A stretch of DNA of 64,000 nucleotides from Desmodus rotundus (Eukaryota > Chordata > Mammalia > Chiroptera > Phyllostomidae): assembly GCF_022682495.2 (NCBI RefSeq), contig NC_071392.1, positions 72,872,097 through 72,936,096 on the forward strand, read 5' to 3'. Below, in pieces: positions 10,076 to 22,900 of this stretch. The notes under the pieces are model-generated. The model did no database searches and had not been told where the DNA came from. It was given only the letters and a program-made list of their open reading frames with translations. The translations under genes were made by a program, and so were the position numbers. Each line of letters opens with the position of its first letter. The stretch's first letter is position 1.

Positions 10076-13000
10076 AGTTCACAGTCGGCCCCCACCATTT
10101 TGTTAACTGTTGTAGCTGAGTTTTTCTTCTCAGTGCCCAACTATGCCTGCCAGTCACGTGGTCACACCCTGCCTACATCCCGCCTCTCCTAGCAGGTGAC
10201 CTTCTAATGTTTTGAGTCAGTTTGTTGCCCTGCATGCTCTGCTCTCAGAACATATATGCCAACTTATATTTTACAATGTGGAAAATCTATATAAACATAA
10301 GTGGCTTAGTAATCCATTAAACGTGTCACTAATAAAATTCTCTAACTCATGTTATGACTAAATCATTGGGATGTGTCATTTAGCTGTAAAACTTTTAGCA
10401 AGAAAATCATTAGTTTGATATATACTCTCGAATGAATGGGGGAAGGTGTTTTCTTGTTAGCCAATTAGAAATATGAATTCTATTTTTCTGGATTTTTCTT
10501 ATCATGTCATCAAAGACTATCTTGGCATTCTTGTACATTCTAAAGTTAAAGTCCAAATTCCTTTAAAAGGAGGAAACAGGACTCAAGCCCTGAATTCATT
10601 TTTCCTGATTCCTTGAGAACTATTTTTTTTAAAATCAATACCACTGGTAAATTTAAAACAAAATAGCTAAAGGACTTCAAGAGCCCCAGTCACATTCACA
10701 ACTAAAATAGCAACTTGACCAATTAATGCTGAACAAAATTATCTGAATGCTATATTTTTTAGAATTTTACTTCTTGCCTGTGTGTAGAGAACCTAACGCT
10801 GTAAGTGAGGACTTCAGCTTCTCTCAAGTATCTGAAGACTCTGACAGGCTTAGTTCCTTGTCACCTCAGCTCCACAATGAATAATGTCAGTCGAAACAAA
10901 GATTGTTTCTTAAAATTACACATTGCTAATAAAAGGAGAAATTGTAGAAAATGAAGCTTTAGATAAGAGATATCTTTATTCTTCCTGAACAAAAGGTATC
11001 TTTCCAAATACCTTTAGAAAGAACATTAGGTGTATGGTATCTCTGTGATGTCGCCCTTTACGGTCTATGGATACTCAAGAAAGAAGAACACAGCCTGATG
11101 GACGGAATTCTTCCGGCATTGCTCAGTTAAAACACAATGTATAATACAATGTTGTCGTTGAAATTAATTGATCTTTCACATCCAGGGGAAAAATCAGTGA
11201 ATCACTGACTAGTATAGCGTTAGCCTCCTTTGTACTGTTTAGAGACGATGACTCTCATCCACTTACTGAACTCACAGAGTTAAACGGAAACATGCCCAAT
11301 GCTAACTACTACACAAAGAGAATGAAATGATCACAAAAATGAAATAGGGTTTTAGAAATGGATCTTGTTGTTTCTTACATTCCCAAATGAAACAAAAATT
11401 CTTCCTTTAAGGAATTATTCAGATTAAATATGCCAGGAGTGGAGAATTGAAAAAAATAAGTGGAGTATTCTCATTAATTTATTTTTATACTAATATTTTA
11501 AAAGAAATTGTATTTGATTATTCTGGATACTGTTCTAAAGGTTAGCATTTTGGAAAAGAAATTAGGCAGTCAACCTATGGGTAGAATTTCATAATTGTTA
11601 TCATGTGTTAGTTTTTACTATGTACTAGGCACTGTTTGAGAGGTTTTATATGAATTGTTTCATTTATGTAAAAAGTGATACATTAGTTAATTACTTCTTA
11701 ATGTGGCCACTGGGGTTCTGGTAAAGGAGACGTTCCTATGACAGCAAGGAGACAACATCGATAATAAGTACATTTGAAGATAGATCTTGGAAAGGCCAGA
11801 ATTCTTTCGTATTTAAATTTTATGATTTTTTTCTTTTCATATAAAAATGTGCTTGTTAGGGGAAATTATCAGCATATAAAATGAAAAAGTTCTTTAAAAA
11901 ATTGCATAAACTAAGGTGAAACCAATTCTCAAGTATTTTTGAAAAAAATTAGAATCGTATTTCAAATAACTAAGAACTTGATTTCTAAGCTAGCAGCTTT
12001 TTTAAAAAAGTGAAACAAATCAGGCAGAGAAAATGTTATTTTGCAGTATGTGGAAATATGGAAGTACTATACTCTGATACAGTATTACTGATACAGTAAT
12101 GAGTTTGCTTTTTTGAAACAAGCTGTATCACCTTTTTGAGAGGCATTTTGATGAGTTCTGGAGAGTTACAAGTAGTGATCTCAAGAAGTTTGTGTTTTAA
12201 AAAAACATACATGCTCAAATAAATGACATCTTGAGAATTTAAAAGGCAAAAAAACAAGTTTGTGTTGCAGTTGAGAGGGCAAAACTTAGAGTTTGTGAAG
12301 CATCCTATAGCTCTCTAGATATGTCACAAATGAGACTATAAGACACTACTGATTGCAAATGTCTGAGCAGAAAGTGCTGTAGGTTCCGACCAGCTAATAG
12401 CTACTTCACAGTATAAGGAGTGAAAGTAAATTTCAAGGATAGATAAGAGTAGAAAGAAAAGGAGATTATTCTGTCCCAGGGGACCCTGGCAAGGACATAG
12501 GGTTACAGCCTTGCATTGTGTTTTTCTTAAGGATCTTGTTTATCATAAACATATCTACAAATCTGTAAGTTACTAAGTGCATTTGAAAATTAAATTGAGT
12601 TCCATAAATTTACTGTAGACATCATTTGATTTTAAATAAAATTTTGGCATATTCTCATTATTTTCTCTGGTAGATCATTTTGTTTTGTAAAAATAATTAG
12701 GGGTGAGCTCAATTTAAATTAAAACAGTTTTGTTTTTTAAAAGAAATGTGATATTTATATAGAGGGTACAGAGTTTGTTAGTTTGCTTCAGGTTTAATAT
12801 TTATGATACTTCATGAAATTTCACCTACCATTTTTATTCTATGATTAAATTGGAAAGATTTCCAGATCTTAACTGTTTTTGCTATTTCCATTTAGTATTC
12901 TAGACTTGTATAAAGCTCAAAGTTTGAAATAGGGTCTAAACTAAAGTATGAAAATTCCTTTAGTTATAAAGTATACGTATAGAGTGAATAGAACAAAAAG

Positions 13001-14400
13001 ATTTTATTAAGAACATACTCATATGGTTTATGGGCACAGTGGGCTTATGAGTTCTGCTCAATTAGGAGTGGAAATTGTATATACACTTTTTCTTTTCTCT
13101 TTCACAGTCCCTTGGACATCAGAACCAATCTATATAGTACAAATTACTTTTCTACCTCTTTTCTCCTCTTTCTAATGGAGAATTAATTCACTGAGATTGG
13201 GAAAAATGCCTGCATAGTCCATGTCAGCAAAGAGAGAAAACAAATATATAAAATTATAATTTCCTAGTAAAATGAATCAAATCATATTGGAATGTCAACC
13301 AAAATTCCATATTTCTTGATTAGCCAGTAAAATAATAAAAATAAAAAAAGGTGAAAATACACAATTTGATTTTAACTTCCTAGAGCTAGAAGCCCAATGC
13401 TAATATAATGAAAGAATATTCAGCTTGAAGTCATAGCACAGATTTGAGGACTGGTTTTCTTTTTTCATTGAATGGCTCGGAGTTCGTTATCTCATTTGTG
13501 TTATTTCACAGCTCACTATTTGATACCTTCTAAACAATTTCATTGGAGATGTTACATAATATATGAAGAGTTAAAACATAGGGAACCCAGATGGAAAGAT
13601 GCTTTTTGAAAGCATTTGTGTAGTTAAGTGAACATTATTTCCTTTTGAACTCCTCCTATTATTAAAATTCATCTTGAATTCCAAAGTTCTTCTTATCTCA
13701 GCCTTCAGAAATGGCATTATAATATTTTGTTGTGTTTATTTTTCCTCTTATGTTTTATGATATTTGTTCATGACTTTGTTTTGCTCTAAGAAAATTTACA
13801 ATCTCAGCTAGTAAAAGTTCAATACAAGTGATACATCTGTAAAAATTAATTTTTATACTGCACTGATAAGAAGATGTAACTTAGCACCTCCGCCACACAA
13901 TGATTTAGTATACTTACACTACTTTCATATTTAGTATGGAACTACTTAGGAAATAAAATAAAAGTAGAGTGGTTAAAAAACTTATATCTGGGATTGGGCT
14001 TGAGGATGGGAAGAGATGGGCATGCATTGCTTTAAATTATACATAGTTTTCTTGTTTGTTTGTTTTTAAAAATATGTTTCCACCTGCATGTGTTGTTACT
14101 CTGGCAAAAATAAAATTAAAAAATAATATGAAAAAGAAAAAATATATTTCTTAATATAAAACATGACACCAATGATCAAGTGACTTAGACTCAGCACTTC
14201 AAATACTATGTTTGAAAGGGTCAGTACTCCGAGAAACTTGGTGTTTTTATGTGGAGAAAAGAAAGCAGATTTGTTTAGGGCATTTAATTACACAAATACA
14301 AAAATTATTGTGAAGCTTCACTGTTTGGTCTTATCTGTTTTGATCCTTAATCTATTTAGAAATAGGTAAAGGTGGAAAGATATATAGAGAAATGTAACTC
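10076..14400. other. Repeat-poor AT-rich sequence, no gene seen
   Basis: More than 4 kb without a recognisable transposon boundary or a coding frame. The GC-richer patch 10081-10260 and the segment 10780-11330 are the most complex. 'ttactatgtactaggcactgtttgag' near 11617 resembles an ancient mammal-wide repeat. Otherwise nothing identified. Confidence 0.5.
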
Positions 14401-14404
14401 AGTT

Positions 14405-14520
14405 CAACAATTATTTATCTATTACCTACTATATGTTGTATGTTGCATTGTGCTAGGTATTAGGGATACAAAAATGGAAAGTCGTGGTCCACGCCCCCTG
14501 AGAACTTAATAGAGAATATA
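14405..14520 (+). repeat. Ancient mammalian interspersed repeat fragment
   Basis: 'caacaattatttatctattacctactatatgt...attgtgctaggtattagggatac' matches the pattern 'tattgagcacctactatgtgcc...gtgctaggcactggggatac' of an old mammal-wide repeat of the L2/L3/MIR age class. Family not assigned. Confidence 0.5.
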
Positions 14521-14879
14521 TGGGGAGCTATATATGTGCCATTTCATCATCTGTAGTTCATGCTCCCTTCAGAGTTTCGCAGAAATGTTTATCTGCTGCA
14601 TGATAGAAAGAGTTGGCAGAGGGAAACTGTAATAGATGAGATGGTCACACAAAGGAAATAACTGACCTCAGGGAGCTGAGTGATACCTGAAAACTGGGAA
14701 ACTGAGAGTCATGTAAAGAACTAAGAGAAGTGTTAAGAGCAGGAAAGCCAGAAGCTCTCCCTCATTCAGTAACAATTTCCCTTTCAGGGAAAATAGGGAG
14801 ACTGGAATAGCAAGTAGAGAACCAATGGATAGTGGTGTGAGAGGAAGTTTGAGACACAGGCAGGGGCCAGGCTTTGCAC

Positions 14880-14935
14880 AACCACAAGGCTTATATGGCC
14901 CTCAGTGAAAATGAGCTTGACACCCCTGCTGTAAA
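14880..14935. mobile_element. hAT-like MITE terminal fragment
   Basis: 'ggccctcagtgaaaatgagcttgacacccctg' is the same terminus as the MITE at 54568-54716 (gcccccagtgaaaatgagtttgacaccgct). Only this end is clear; the other end may lie near 14860 but is not convincing. Confidence 0.6.
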
Positions 14936-14939
14936 GCAA

Positions 14940-16875
14940 GAGGCACAGGACAATGAATGAGTAGCAGAATTTCGTTACCTATAAAGTACTGCCAACAGGT
15001 TACAAAGGCTGTGCTCACACATTTCAAGAATAAGAACAGCAGAAGGAGGACAAGGAGAAGAGGAAAACGCAAAGCATTAGAAACAAGATGGAAAGAGGAG
15101 AAAGAGAAGAAGGAAGACAGGAAGAGAAAGCAGGAGGAGATAAGAGCTGAGCTGTCAGTGAAATACAAGCACAAGCCATGCACAGACACTGAACAGAGCC
15201 CTGTATTGTGTATGCGGGATCTTAATGATTTTCATAACTAAGAAAGGCAACTCGGGTTTGGGAGCAGGTCAAAAGTATGGCATCCACTTCATTAATAAAA
15301 CAAGCCTTTATGATTTCCTAAGCAGGAAGCTTTGCGATAAGTGCTAGGGAGAGTCATAAGATACTAGGTTCTTAGTGTGAATTGATAACTGGGAAGTCAA
15401 CAAATTTAACTTCCTGTTAGATGATGTGTACCTATCAGAGATTAAACTTGCAGCTTAGATATTAAAGAAAAGTCTGTGATTTATTGATATCTTAATGATT
15501 AATTCAACACAATGATTAATTCAAACAAAAGTAGACTCTTCCCTTATGAAAGACTCAAGTTTCATAAATTAGAAATACCATGATAAAATGAGAAATATTT
15601 GATCAAATTCTGTCTTCTGAATAATCAAGAGCTCATTCACTATTCATTAGGTTGGTTTTTCATGAATTATCTTCATAGAAAATGCACATATCACAACTCC
15701 AGCATAACCAATGACTCAGAGAAACCCTTATTCAACATACTATATGAATTAGCAGTGTTTTGGAAAGGATGCATCACTCAACTGGACTTGGAGACATGCT
15801 TCTGCAATAGAGACTAACTAAAGAGTCCTGAGGCTGACAAATCATGCAGCAGTGGCATAGAAGGTAAAGTGGCAGATTGAATTCTCAATATTATTAGAAA
15901 ACCATAGGAGTGGAATTTAAGGTTTGCTGTCAGAATTTAAACACCGCAAAGAACATAATTTTGAACATAATACCACCAAGTTGTCTGTTTAAACTTAGTT
16001 GAAAGAAGTTATATTGGTGGACAATTTTCTGAAGGAAATAATACATCCATTCTCCCAAGTGGTGTATCTCAGCATTGATTAGCATCCACTTACCACACTT
16101 CTCATTACACCCTAACCGAGTACACACATTCAAGTGCATGCGCCACTCACACGGGCGTCCACGTGCTACAAGCACCAAATTGCTTTTACTGATTGTATGA
16201 GAGCATGAAACTACATTAAGGGTTAAAGTGAATCTTGCTGCTACATTTATTGTGAAGAAGCCACTTAAGTTGAACTGTGCATTACAGTACTAACTTTTGA
16301 AAGATTCTTGGGAGAGCCTTCTTTATGATCTTAGTATTGTAAAAATTTGTGCTTTTTCTAAATAGTTTGCTTTCTACTTGGGACACTGTGAATTATAAAT
16401 CTGACTACCTTTCTGTCTTAGCATTGGCTAAAAGAAAGCTTAAGGTTATCAGGATATCACTGTTAAGAAATACAAACAATCATCGTTTGCATCAATTCTG
16501 TCTCCAAGTAGCATCTCTGCCTGCATTAGTTCCCTACCAAGTCCTTTTCATCTACTTCCACTGTGTGGAATCTTGTTTCATTTTATCTACATTAAACATT
16601 TTTGTAAATCCACTTTCATAAAAAAAAACATTTTTTTAACTAAAATCAGAGATGGAATTAAGGCAACTTTTCTAAAAGCAATTTTTTTCAATCGACAAAG
16701 TATTTGAGGATGGAGGTCGAGAATAATACTTACCACAGTATTGGAATATAGCAATATCAATAGGAAAGACTTTCAAAATAGCCAACTATAAAAATCAATA
16801 CATACATAACTAAGAGTTTTTCTTCCCTTTGTAAAGAAACTAGCTACTTGAATAGAATTTCCATCAAAAAAGGAT
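14940..16875. other. Unassigned sequence, no gene seen
   Basis: A purine-rich patch at 15030-15145 (aggag/gaag-rich) opens a 94-residue frame of low-complexity K/R/E, which I regard as compositional. Nothing else is identifiable. Confidence 0.45.
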
Positions 16876-16879
16876 TTGA

Positions 16880-17165
16880 TTTTTTAATTTAATTAAATTA
16901 ATTAATTTATTGTTCAATTGCAGTTGTCTCATCTTTTTCCCCATTGTTCACCCCTACCCGGTCCCCCCACGCCCACAGTCAACCCCCACTTTTGTCCGTT
17001 CCCATGAGTACTCTATGCGTGTTTCTTTGCCTGCTCTTTCCCCTTATTTCCCCTTTATCTCCCTCCCCCCTCTCCTCTGGTCACCATCAGTTTTTCATTC
17101 AATATCTTTTGTTTCAGTTTCAAGTGTACTGCATAATGGTTAGACAATCATATACTTTACAAGAA
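16880..17165 (-). mobile_element. L1 3' end, antisense
   Basis: 'attgttcaattgcagttgtc' followed by C/T-rich 'ccccattgttcacccctacc' and 'catcagtttttcattcaatatc' is the antisense of an L1 3' UTR whose plus form ends CAACTGcAATTGAACAAT. 'gtttcaagtgtactgcataatggttagacaatcata' extends it. 5'-truncated; no clear TSD. Confidence 0.75.
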
Positions 17166-18895
17166 AAGCATTTTAAAATCTGGCTTGTGTTCAATATAGT
17201 TAAGCTAGTAGTAAACATATAGACTTAACATCAGGTTAGACCTTTTTAAAATAATTTAGGTACAATTTAATAAAAATATCTTTTCTTCTTTATAAAGCCC
17301 TGATAAAACCAACGAGTGTGGTTCCATTTTATTAATTTTAAGTACACATAAAGGTAAAGACATTTCTTTGGCAACTACCTTGATTTTTAAAAAGTAGTAT
17401 GCTGAAAAAAGTACTAGTATATGAATTTTTTGTGCTATTATTATCATATTACAGTGAAAGGAATGATTTTCAAATGAGTATTAGAGAAAACTTGTGTTTA
17501 ATCTAGTCATCCTCTGGGTATGTTGAGAGAACTACTTTTCTAGTTTCATGACAACTTCCTCAACAATCATATTTCCTAAAAGGAGTTAAAACATCTCTTT
17601 AACAGGATAATTTAACATATATACAGTTTAGAGAAAAAAAGTATAAGGATGATGATGCATCATATCACTAACTGAGTTACCAATGATTAATCAAAAAGAT
17701 TTTCTAGATACAGTAGGAAAGTATACTTTATAGTGATAATCCATCAATCGCCCTAAGAGTCAGACAGTGTAATAAATCATCATTTAGTGGTGTGTTATGT
17801 CTCCTCTAGGCCACCAGAGCAAAATATATAAATTTTACTAAAGTAAAAGACATTCTAGGATCTTGTTCATCTTGTATAATCAAATTATTTACTATATACC
17901 TGTAGGACTTTAATATTTTTAGCTTGAGCCACATGAAAGCCATTAGCAAATATCTTTCTGTCTCACATAGGGAACTGTGGCGATAAGTTTATGAATGTTT
18001 ACCAAACAGAAATGAAAGATAAGGTTTATAAGTTTACTCACTGTCCACTTGCTGAGCCATTAGTCCAATTGACAGATAAAAATTTTTAAAATGTGCCTTT
18101 GTAATTCTTTGCAAGACAAATTTCTAGATTCAAAGCTTGACCTTCTGAGGTTACTCTGCTCACTGCATTTTCTACCTTTCATGGAGTTAAATGATTGTAT
18201 GACCCTATGAGAAAATGTATTAAAGACAAAGTATTTCTAAAATATTATTGCATTAGTACATGGCAGCTATCACTCTCTAAAATTACTTTTTCAAATTTTA
18301 AATACAAGGGATTACAATCTGATTACAAAAAGAAACAACAGTCGAGTTCTCTAAGGCCAAGATTGAAACATGTTTCATTTACTAAAGAATCCACCAGAAC
18401 TACAATCTATGCATTTCATTTTTCTTTTCAGGAATGGCACTTGCTTTTTGTAATTGCCAAATTAAGTTTACATATTTGAAATGTCTGCAAATAATTACTT
18501 GACCAGTGGGTGAAATTTACACAAAAGAAATATCCAAAAACTCAGAGTTGCCCTAATATGAAATTTACAGTAATAAATCCACATGTTGGTGTTAGGATTC
18601 CATGTCAAAATAACATTGTAAGGTATTACTCTTAGAATACTGTGAAAAATTAACAAAATAAATTAATTCATCTATTAAGAATAATCATAGCAATCAAGCA
18701 AGAAAAAGAATATAATCTAAGTAGCATCTCAAACATCAATGAAATAAGAGAAAAAGCAGAGTTTTGGAATGGAGCGAAGATTGGCAGCTCACCTCAGTTC
18801 CTTGCATCACCTCAGTTTCCAAAAGCCATGCTGATAAGAAGACAACTTAGAATTGTAACGCTGCTGTAGTGGCTTCACGTGGCTGCTGTATTCTA
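17166..18895. other. Unassigned AT-rich sequence, no gene seen
   Basis: No repeat boundary, coding frame or regulatory feature could be supported here. Confidence 0.5.
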
Positions 18896-18899
18896 CAAT

Positions 18900-19029
18900 G
18901 TATTTTTATTCAAATATACTTGACATATAACATTGTATAAAGTTAAAGTATACAACATAGTAATTTGTTATATTTATACATCATCGAATGATTCCCATTG
19001 TAGTGATAATTAGTACTTCTATCAAATCG
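18900..19029 (-). mobile_element. Old L1 3' UTR fragment, antisense
   Basis: 'caaatatacttgacatataacattgtataaagttaaagtatac' then 'atttgttatatttatacat' matches the antisense of an old L1 3' region. The HAL1 copy to the right inserted at its edge. Confidence 0.55.
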
Positions 19030-19044
19030 CATAATTATCTTTTT

Positions 19045-20239
19045 ATTCTATTTTATTTTTTAAATATATTTATTGATTATGCTATTACAGTTGTCCCCTT
19101 TATTCTCCTCCACCCTGCACACTCCCTTCCACCTGCATTCCCCCCCTTTAGTTCATGTCCATGGGTCATACATATAAGTTCTTTGGCTTCTACATTTCCT
19201 GTACTATTCTTAACCTCCCCTTGTCTATTTTCTACCTACCATTTATGCTACTTATTCTCTGTACCATTTCCCCCTCTCTTTCCCTCCCACTCCCCCACTG
19301 ATAACCCTCCATGTGATCTCCATTTTCTGTGATTCTGTTCCTCTTCTAGTTGTTTGCTTAGTTTGTTTTTGTATTTTTAGCTTTGGATTTTAATAGCTGT
19401 GAATTTGTTGTCATTTTATTTTTCATATTTTTATCTTCTTCTATTTCTTAGATAAGTCCCTTTAACATTTCATATAATAAGGGCTGGGTGATGATGAACT
19501 CCTTTAACTTGACCTTACCTGGGAAGCACTTTATCTGCCCTTCCTTTCTAAATGATACTTTTGCTGGATAAAGTAATCTTGGACGTAGGTCCTTGCCTTT
19601 CATGACTTGGAATACTTCTTTCCAGCACCTTCTTGCCTGCAAGATTTCTTTTGAGAAATCAGCTGATATTCTAATGGGAACTCCTTTGTAGTAACTGTCT
19701 CCTTTCCTCTTGCTGCTTTTAAGATTCTCACCTTGTCTTTAATCTTGGCTAATGTAATTATGATGTGCCTTGGTGTGTTCCTCCTTGGGTCCAACTTGTT
19801 TGGGACTCTCTGAGCTTCCTGGGCTTCCTGGAAGTCTATTTCCTTTGCCAGATTAGGGAAGTTCTCCTTCATTATTTGTTCAAATAAGTTTTCAATTTTT
19901 TGCTCTTCCTCTTCTTCTGGTACCCCTATGATTCAGATGTTGAAATATTTAAAGATGTCCTGGAGGTTCCTATACCTGTCCTCATTGTTTTTTGAATTCT
20001 TGTTTCTTCATTCTGTTCTGGTTGAATATTTCTTTCTTCCTTCTGGTCCAAATTGTTGATTTGAGTCAGAGTTTCCTTCCCTTCACTGTTGGTTCCCTGT
20101 ACATTTTCCTTTATTTCACTTTTCCTCTAATTTGAGACCATATTCAACCAATTCTGTTGACATCCTCATTACCAGTGTTTTGAACTGTGCATCTGATAGG
20201 TTGGCTATCTCTTTATTGTTTAGTTGTATATTTTTTCAC
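19045..20239 (-). mobile_element. HAL1 (half-LINE) copy, ORF1-only, 5'-truncated, with TSD
   Basis: 1195 bp flanked by CATAATTATC(T/C)TTTT (19030-19044 and 20240-20254). In minus orientation it holds L1-type ORF1 coding sequence (MKENFPNLAKEIDFQEAQ at 19872 down; RHIIITLAKIKDKVRILKAA; then in another frame QARRCWKEVFQVMKG, LLYPAKVSFRKEGQIKCF, KLKEF, LYEMLKGLI) followed directly by a C-rich 3' UTR and AGTAATAGCATAATCAATAAAT-like end. No ORF2 lies between ORF1 and the 3' end, which is the definition of HAL1. ORF1 is broken by a one-base deletion near 19690 and by further stops upstream. Non-autonomous: it would have needed an L1 ORF2 protein in trans. Confidence 0.85.
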
Positions 20240-20254
20240 CATAATTATCCTTTT

Positions 20255-20560
20255 GGAAGGAAGCTTTTTAGATGGATATCAGAGAAGCACCACCAAAAAG
20301 CTTCATCAGGCTCATTGTTTGCCTTCTGCTGATAATTTCACTATCATTATTTACAAGACATTGGCTAAAATTCCATTTTACTCGACTGGGTAATTGCTGG
20401 AATCAGACATAATTTCAAATACATAATCTTACATTCATAATACATATGTTCACAATACCGTAATTTTTATATAATACCATAATTTTAATATAATATTTGC
20501 AATATGATTTCCATAATAAATTATTTACAATTAATATGTCACAAAAGATTTATATACAAT
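20255..20560. other. Unassigned AT-rich sequence, no gene seen
   Basis: Nothing recognisable between the HAL1 copy and the next L1 fragment. Confidence 0.4.
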
Positions 20561-21425
20561 ATATATAAAGAGCTGTTACATATCAATAATAAGCAGCAAA
20601 CAATCCAAAAAATGAACAAAGTATTTGAAAAGACACTTAAAAGAGCATATAGAATAAGATATAAGCATATCAATTCATGTTAACCTAAATAATCATAATG
20701 AAGTTACAATATCAAAACTTGAATGAAAGGGTAAATTCAAACTTATTAGAAAAATTGAATTAAAAAGATAGACATTACCAAGTGTTGATGAAGGTGAGGA
20801 GAAAGTAGAAATTTCATACATTTCTGGTAAGAATGCAAAAATGATAACTATTTTGGAAGTTCGATAGTTCCTTATACATGCACTTTTCATATGACTCAAT
20901 TATTCCACTTCTATATATTTAATGAAGATAAATGAAAACTTATGAGCAGACAATTTTGTGTGTGAATATTCATAGCACATTTGTCCATTATAGCCCCAAA
21001 CCAGAAAGAGCCCAGACGACCAGAACATGTGAATGGATAATCATATGGTAAGGTGAATATAACACAATACTACTCAGCAACAAAATCAAACTGCAGATCC
21101 ACCTAACGGTATGGAATGACCTCAAGAACATGGTGCTGAGCCAAGTAAGTCAGACATGAAAGAGTGTATGTTTGGTTTTATTTATACAAAACTAGAAAAG
21201 AAAACTTCAATGTAAAGTGGCAGAAATCAGATTAGTGGTTGCTTAGGTTGATGAGCTGGCATGTTGATTGAAAGGGGACACCCGGGAACATTTGGAGGTG
21301 ATGAAAATGTTTTATATATTTATTGCAGTTGTAATTATGCAAGCCATAAACCTGCCAAAACTCATTGAAATACACCTAAAATGAATGTATTTTATTGTTT
21401 GTATAATATACACAAAGTTCATATA
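20560..21425 (+). mobile_element. Old L1 ORF2 end and 3' UTR, sense
   Basis: Strings typical of the end of old L1 ORF2: 'ttccacttctatatat', 'catagcacatttgtccattatagccccaaacc', 'tggataatcatatggt', 'aatactactcagcaac', 'aagtaagtcagacatgaaag', then 3' UTR 'gcagttgtaattatgcaagcc' and 'actcattgaaatacacctaaaatg'. Many stops. Confidence 0.7.
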
Positions 21426-21429
21426 AAAC

Positions 21430-22545
21430 ACCTTTTATAATAGCATCAAAACCATAAGATCCTTAGGAATAAATTTAACACAAGGATGTATAAGACCCCT
21501 ACGCTGAATACTTGAAACATTGCTGAAGGAAATTAATGAAGAGCCAAATACGTAGAAAATTACTATGCTAATGGTTTAGAGATTTAATGTAATTCAAAAC
21601 AAAATACCAACATGATTTTTGGTAGAAACTGACAAGGTGAGGTTAAAATTAAAGTAGGAATGCAAAAGACCTAGTATAGTTAAAACAATCGAAAAAAAGA
21701 ACAATGTTGGAGAACTACTGCTACTTGTTTTCAAGGTGTAGCATATACAACAGTTACATTAATTAAGTGAGCATGATATTGGCCAAACTGAATCCTGAAA
21801 CAGATATGTCACAGGAATGATCAATATGAATATGAAAAGTGTTCAACTTTAGTCATCAGATGAATGCAAATCAAAATCACAAGATACCTTTATACTGGCA
21901 ATAGAATATCTAAAATTTAAAAAGACAGATAACCCTAAATTGTCCACAAGGATGTAGGGCAACCAAAGTTCTAGCATATTAGTAACAGAGTATAAATTGC
22001 TTCAACCATTCTGGAAACATCTTGGCCAATTTCTTATCAAGTTAAATACACATTAACCCTCTGAGGCAGCATTCCACTCCTCAGCATTTACCCAGGAAAA
22101 CTGGAAACATATCACTAAAATATATCTTATCCAAGATTCTCCATAGCAACTTTCATTCATAGGCCCAAACCAAAAACAACTGAATATCAATTAACAGAAA
22201 GAATAATGTAAGCTTGAAAAGGAATACTAGTCACAAATGAATAAAGGAACAAATTACTAACACATGCAGCCGAAGGGATGAATCTCACAGACATTACACT
22301 GAGTAAAAGAAATGACACAAATATTATATTGTACGTCTACAATGTATATGCCCATTTAAATGAATTTCAATAACAAGTAGAACTAATCTCTGAGGATAAA
22401 AATAGAAAAATGGTTCCCTGATATCAAAGAAACTGGATTTTCTTGGGGTAAAGTAATATCCCAAATTTTAACTGGGATATTGTCATATGACTGCATGTAT
22501 TCATCAGAGTTCATAAAGTCATACTTTTAATGTCTGCATTTCACT
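21430..22545 (+). mobile_element. Second old L1 ORF2 end and 3' UTR, sense
   Basis: 'gcatcaaaaccataagatccttaggaataaatttaac' restarts upstream in ORF2 relative to the preceding copy, then proceeds through 'tgaatgcaaatcaaaatcac', 'caaggatgtagggcaacc', 'cattccactcctcagcatttaccc', 'gggatgaatctcacagacattacactgagt'. Two head-to-tail old L1 3' ends, either tandem insertion or local rearrangement. Confidence 0.65.
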
Positions 22546-22555
22546 GTCATCTATA

Positions 22556-22700
22556 CCTCCTTTATTTATTTATTTATTAAATTTACTGGGGTGACATTGG
22601 TTGATTGGGTCATACAGGCTTCAGGTGTGCATTTCTATGACACATCACCTGTATATCACATTGTGTGCCCACCACCCTTCGTTAAACCATCTTCTGTCCC
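22556..22700 (-). mobile_element. L1 3' UTR fragment, antisense
   Basis: 'aaatttactggggtgacattggttgattgggtcatacaggcttc' through 'caccacccttcgttaaaccatcttctgtc'. The same family recurs at about 61145-61270. Confidence 0.65.
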
Positions 22701-22705
22701 ATATG

Positions 22706-22898
22706 CAGGGCCCAGCAGAAGTAAGGCCTGCTTCAGTTTGGTTGGTAGAGTAATAATACTGGTGTAATAATTTAGTTTTAATTTGAAAATTTCACCTAAA
22801 ATGTCATATGATGTGCTTGAGTGTGATATCGTTATGATACAGAATTACACACTTACGATTTTGTAATAAAAAGTGGGTGTTATTTGTGCCAAGCCCTG
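22706..22898 (+). mobile_element. TA-flanked MITE, copy 1 (193 bp)
   Basis: Starts CAGGGCCCAGCAGAAG and ends GCCAAGCCCTG, with TA at the right edge (22899-22900) and TG, a mutated TA, at the left. Reverse complement of the copy at 31876-32060 over its whole length (e.g. GGCCTGCTTC.., ATGTCATATGATGTGCTTGAG, TTTTGTAATAAA). No coding capacity. Terminal inverted repeats plus TA duplication suggest a Tc1/mariner-type non-autonomous element. Confidence 0.8.
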
Positions 22899-22900
22899 TA

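Noticed and set aside
14957..15241. Basic K/R/E-rich 94-residue protein
   Set aside because: Purine-rich low-complexity DNA produces this composition; no domain or splice context.
19600..19872. Frameshift shared by both HAL1 copies, implying a family founded by a broken ORF1
   Set aside because: Comparing the two copies, one has a one-base deletion near 19690 and the other an extra base near 37905. The breaks are independent, so the founder ORF1 could have been intact.
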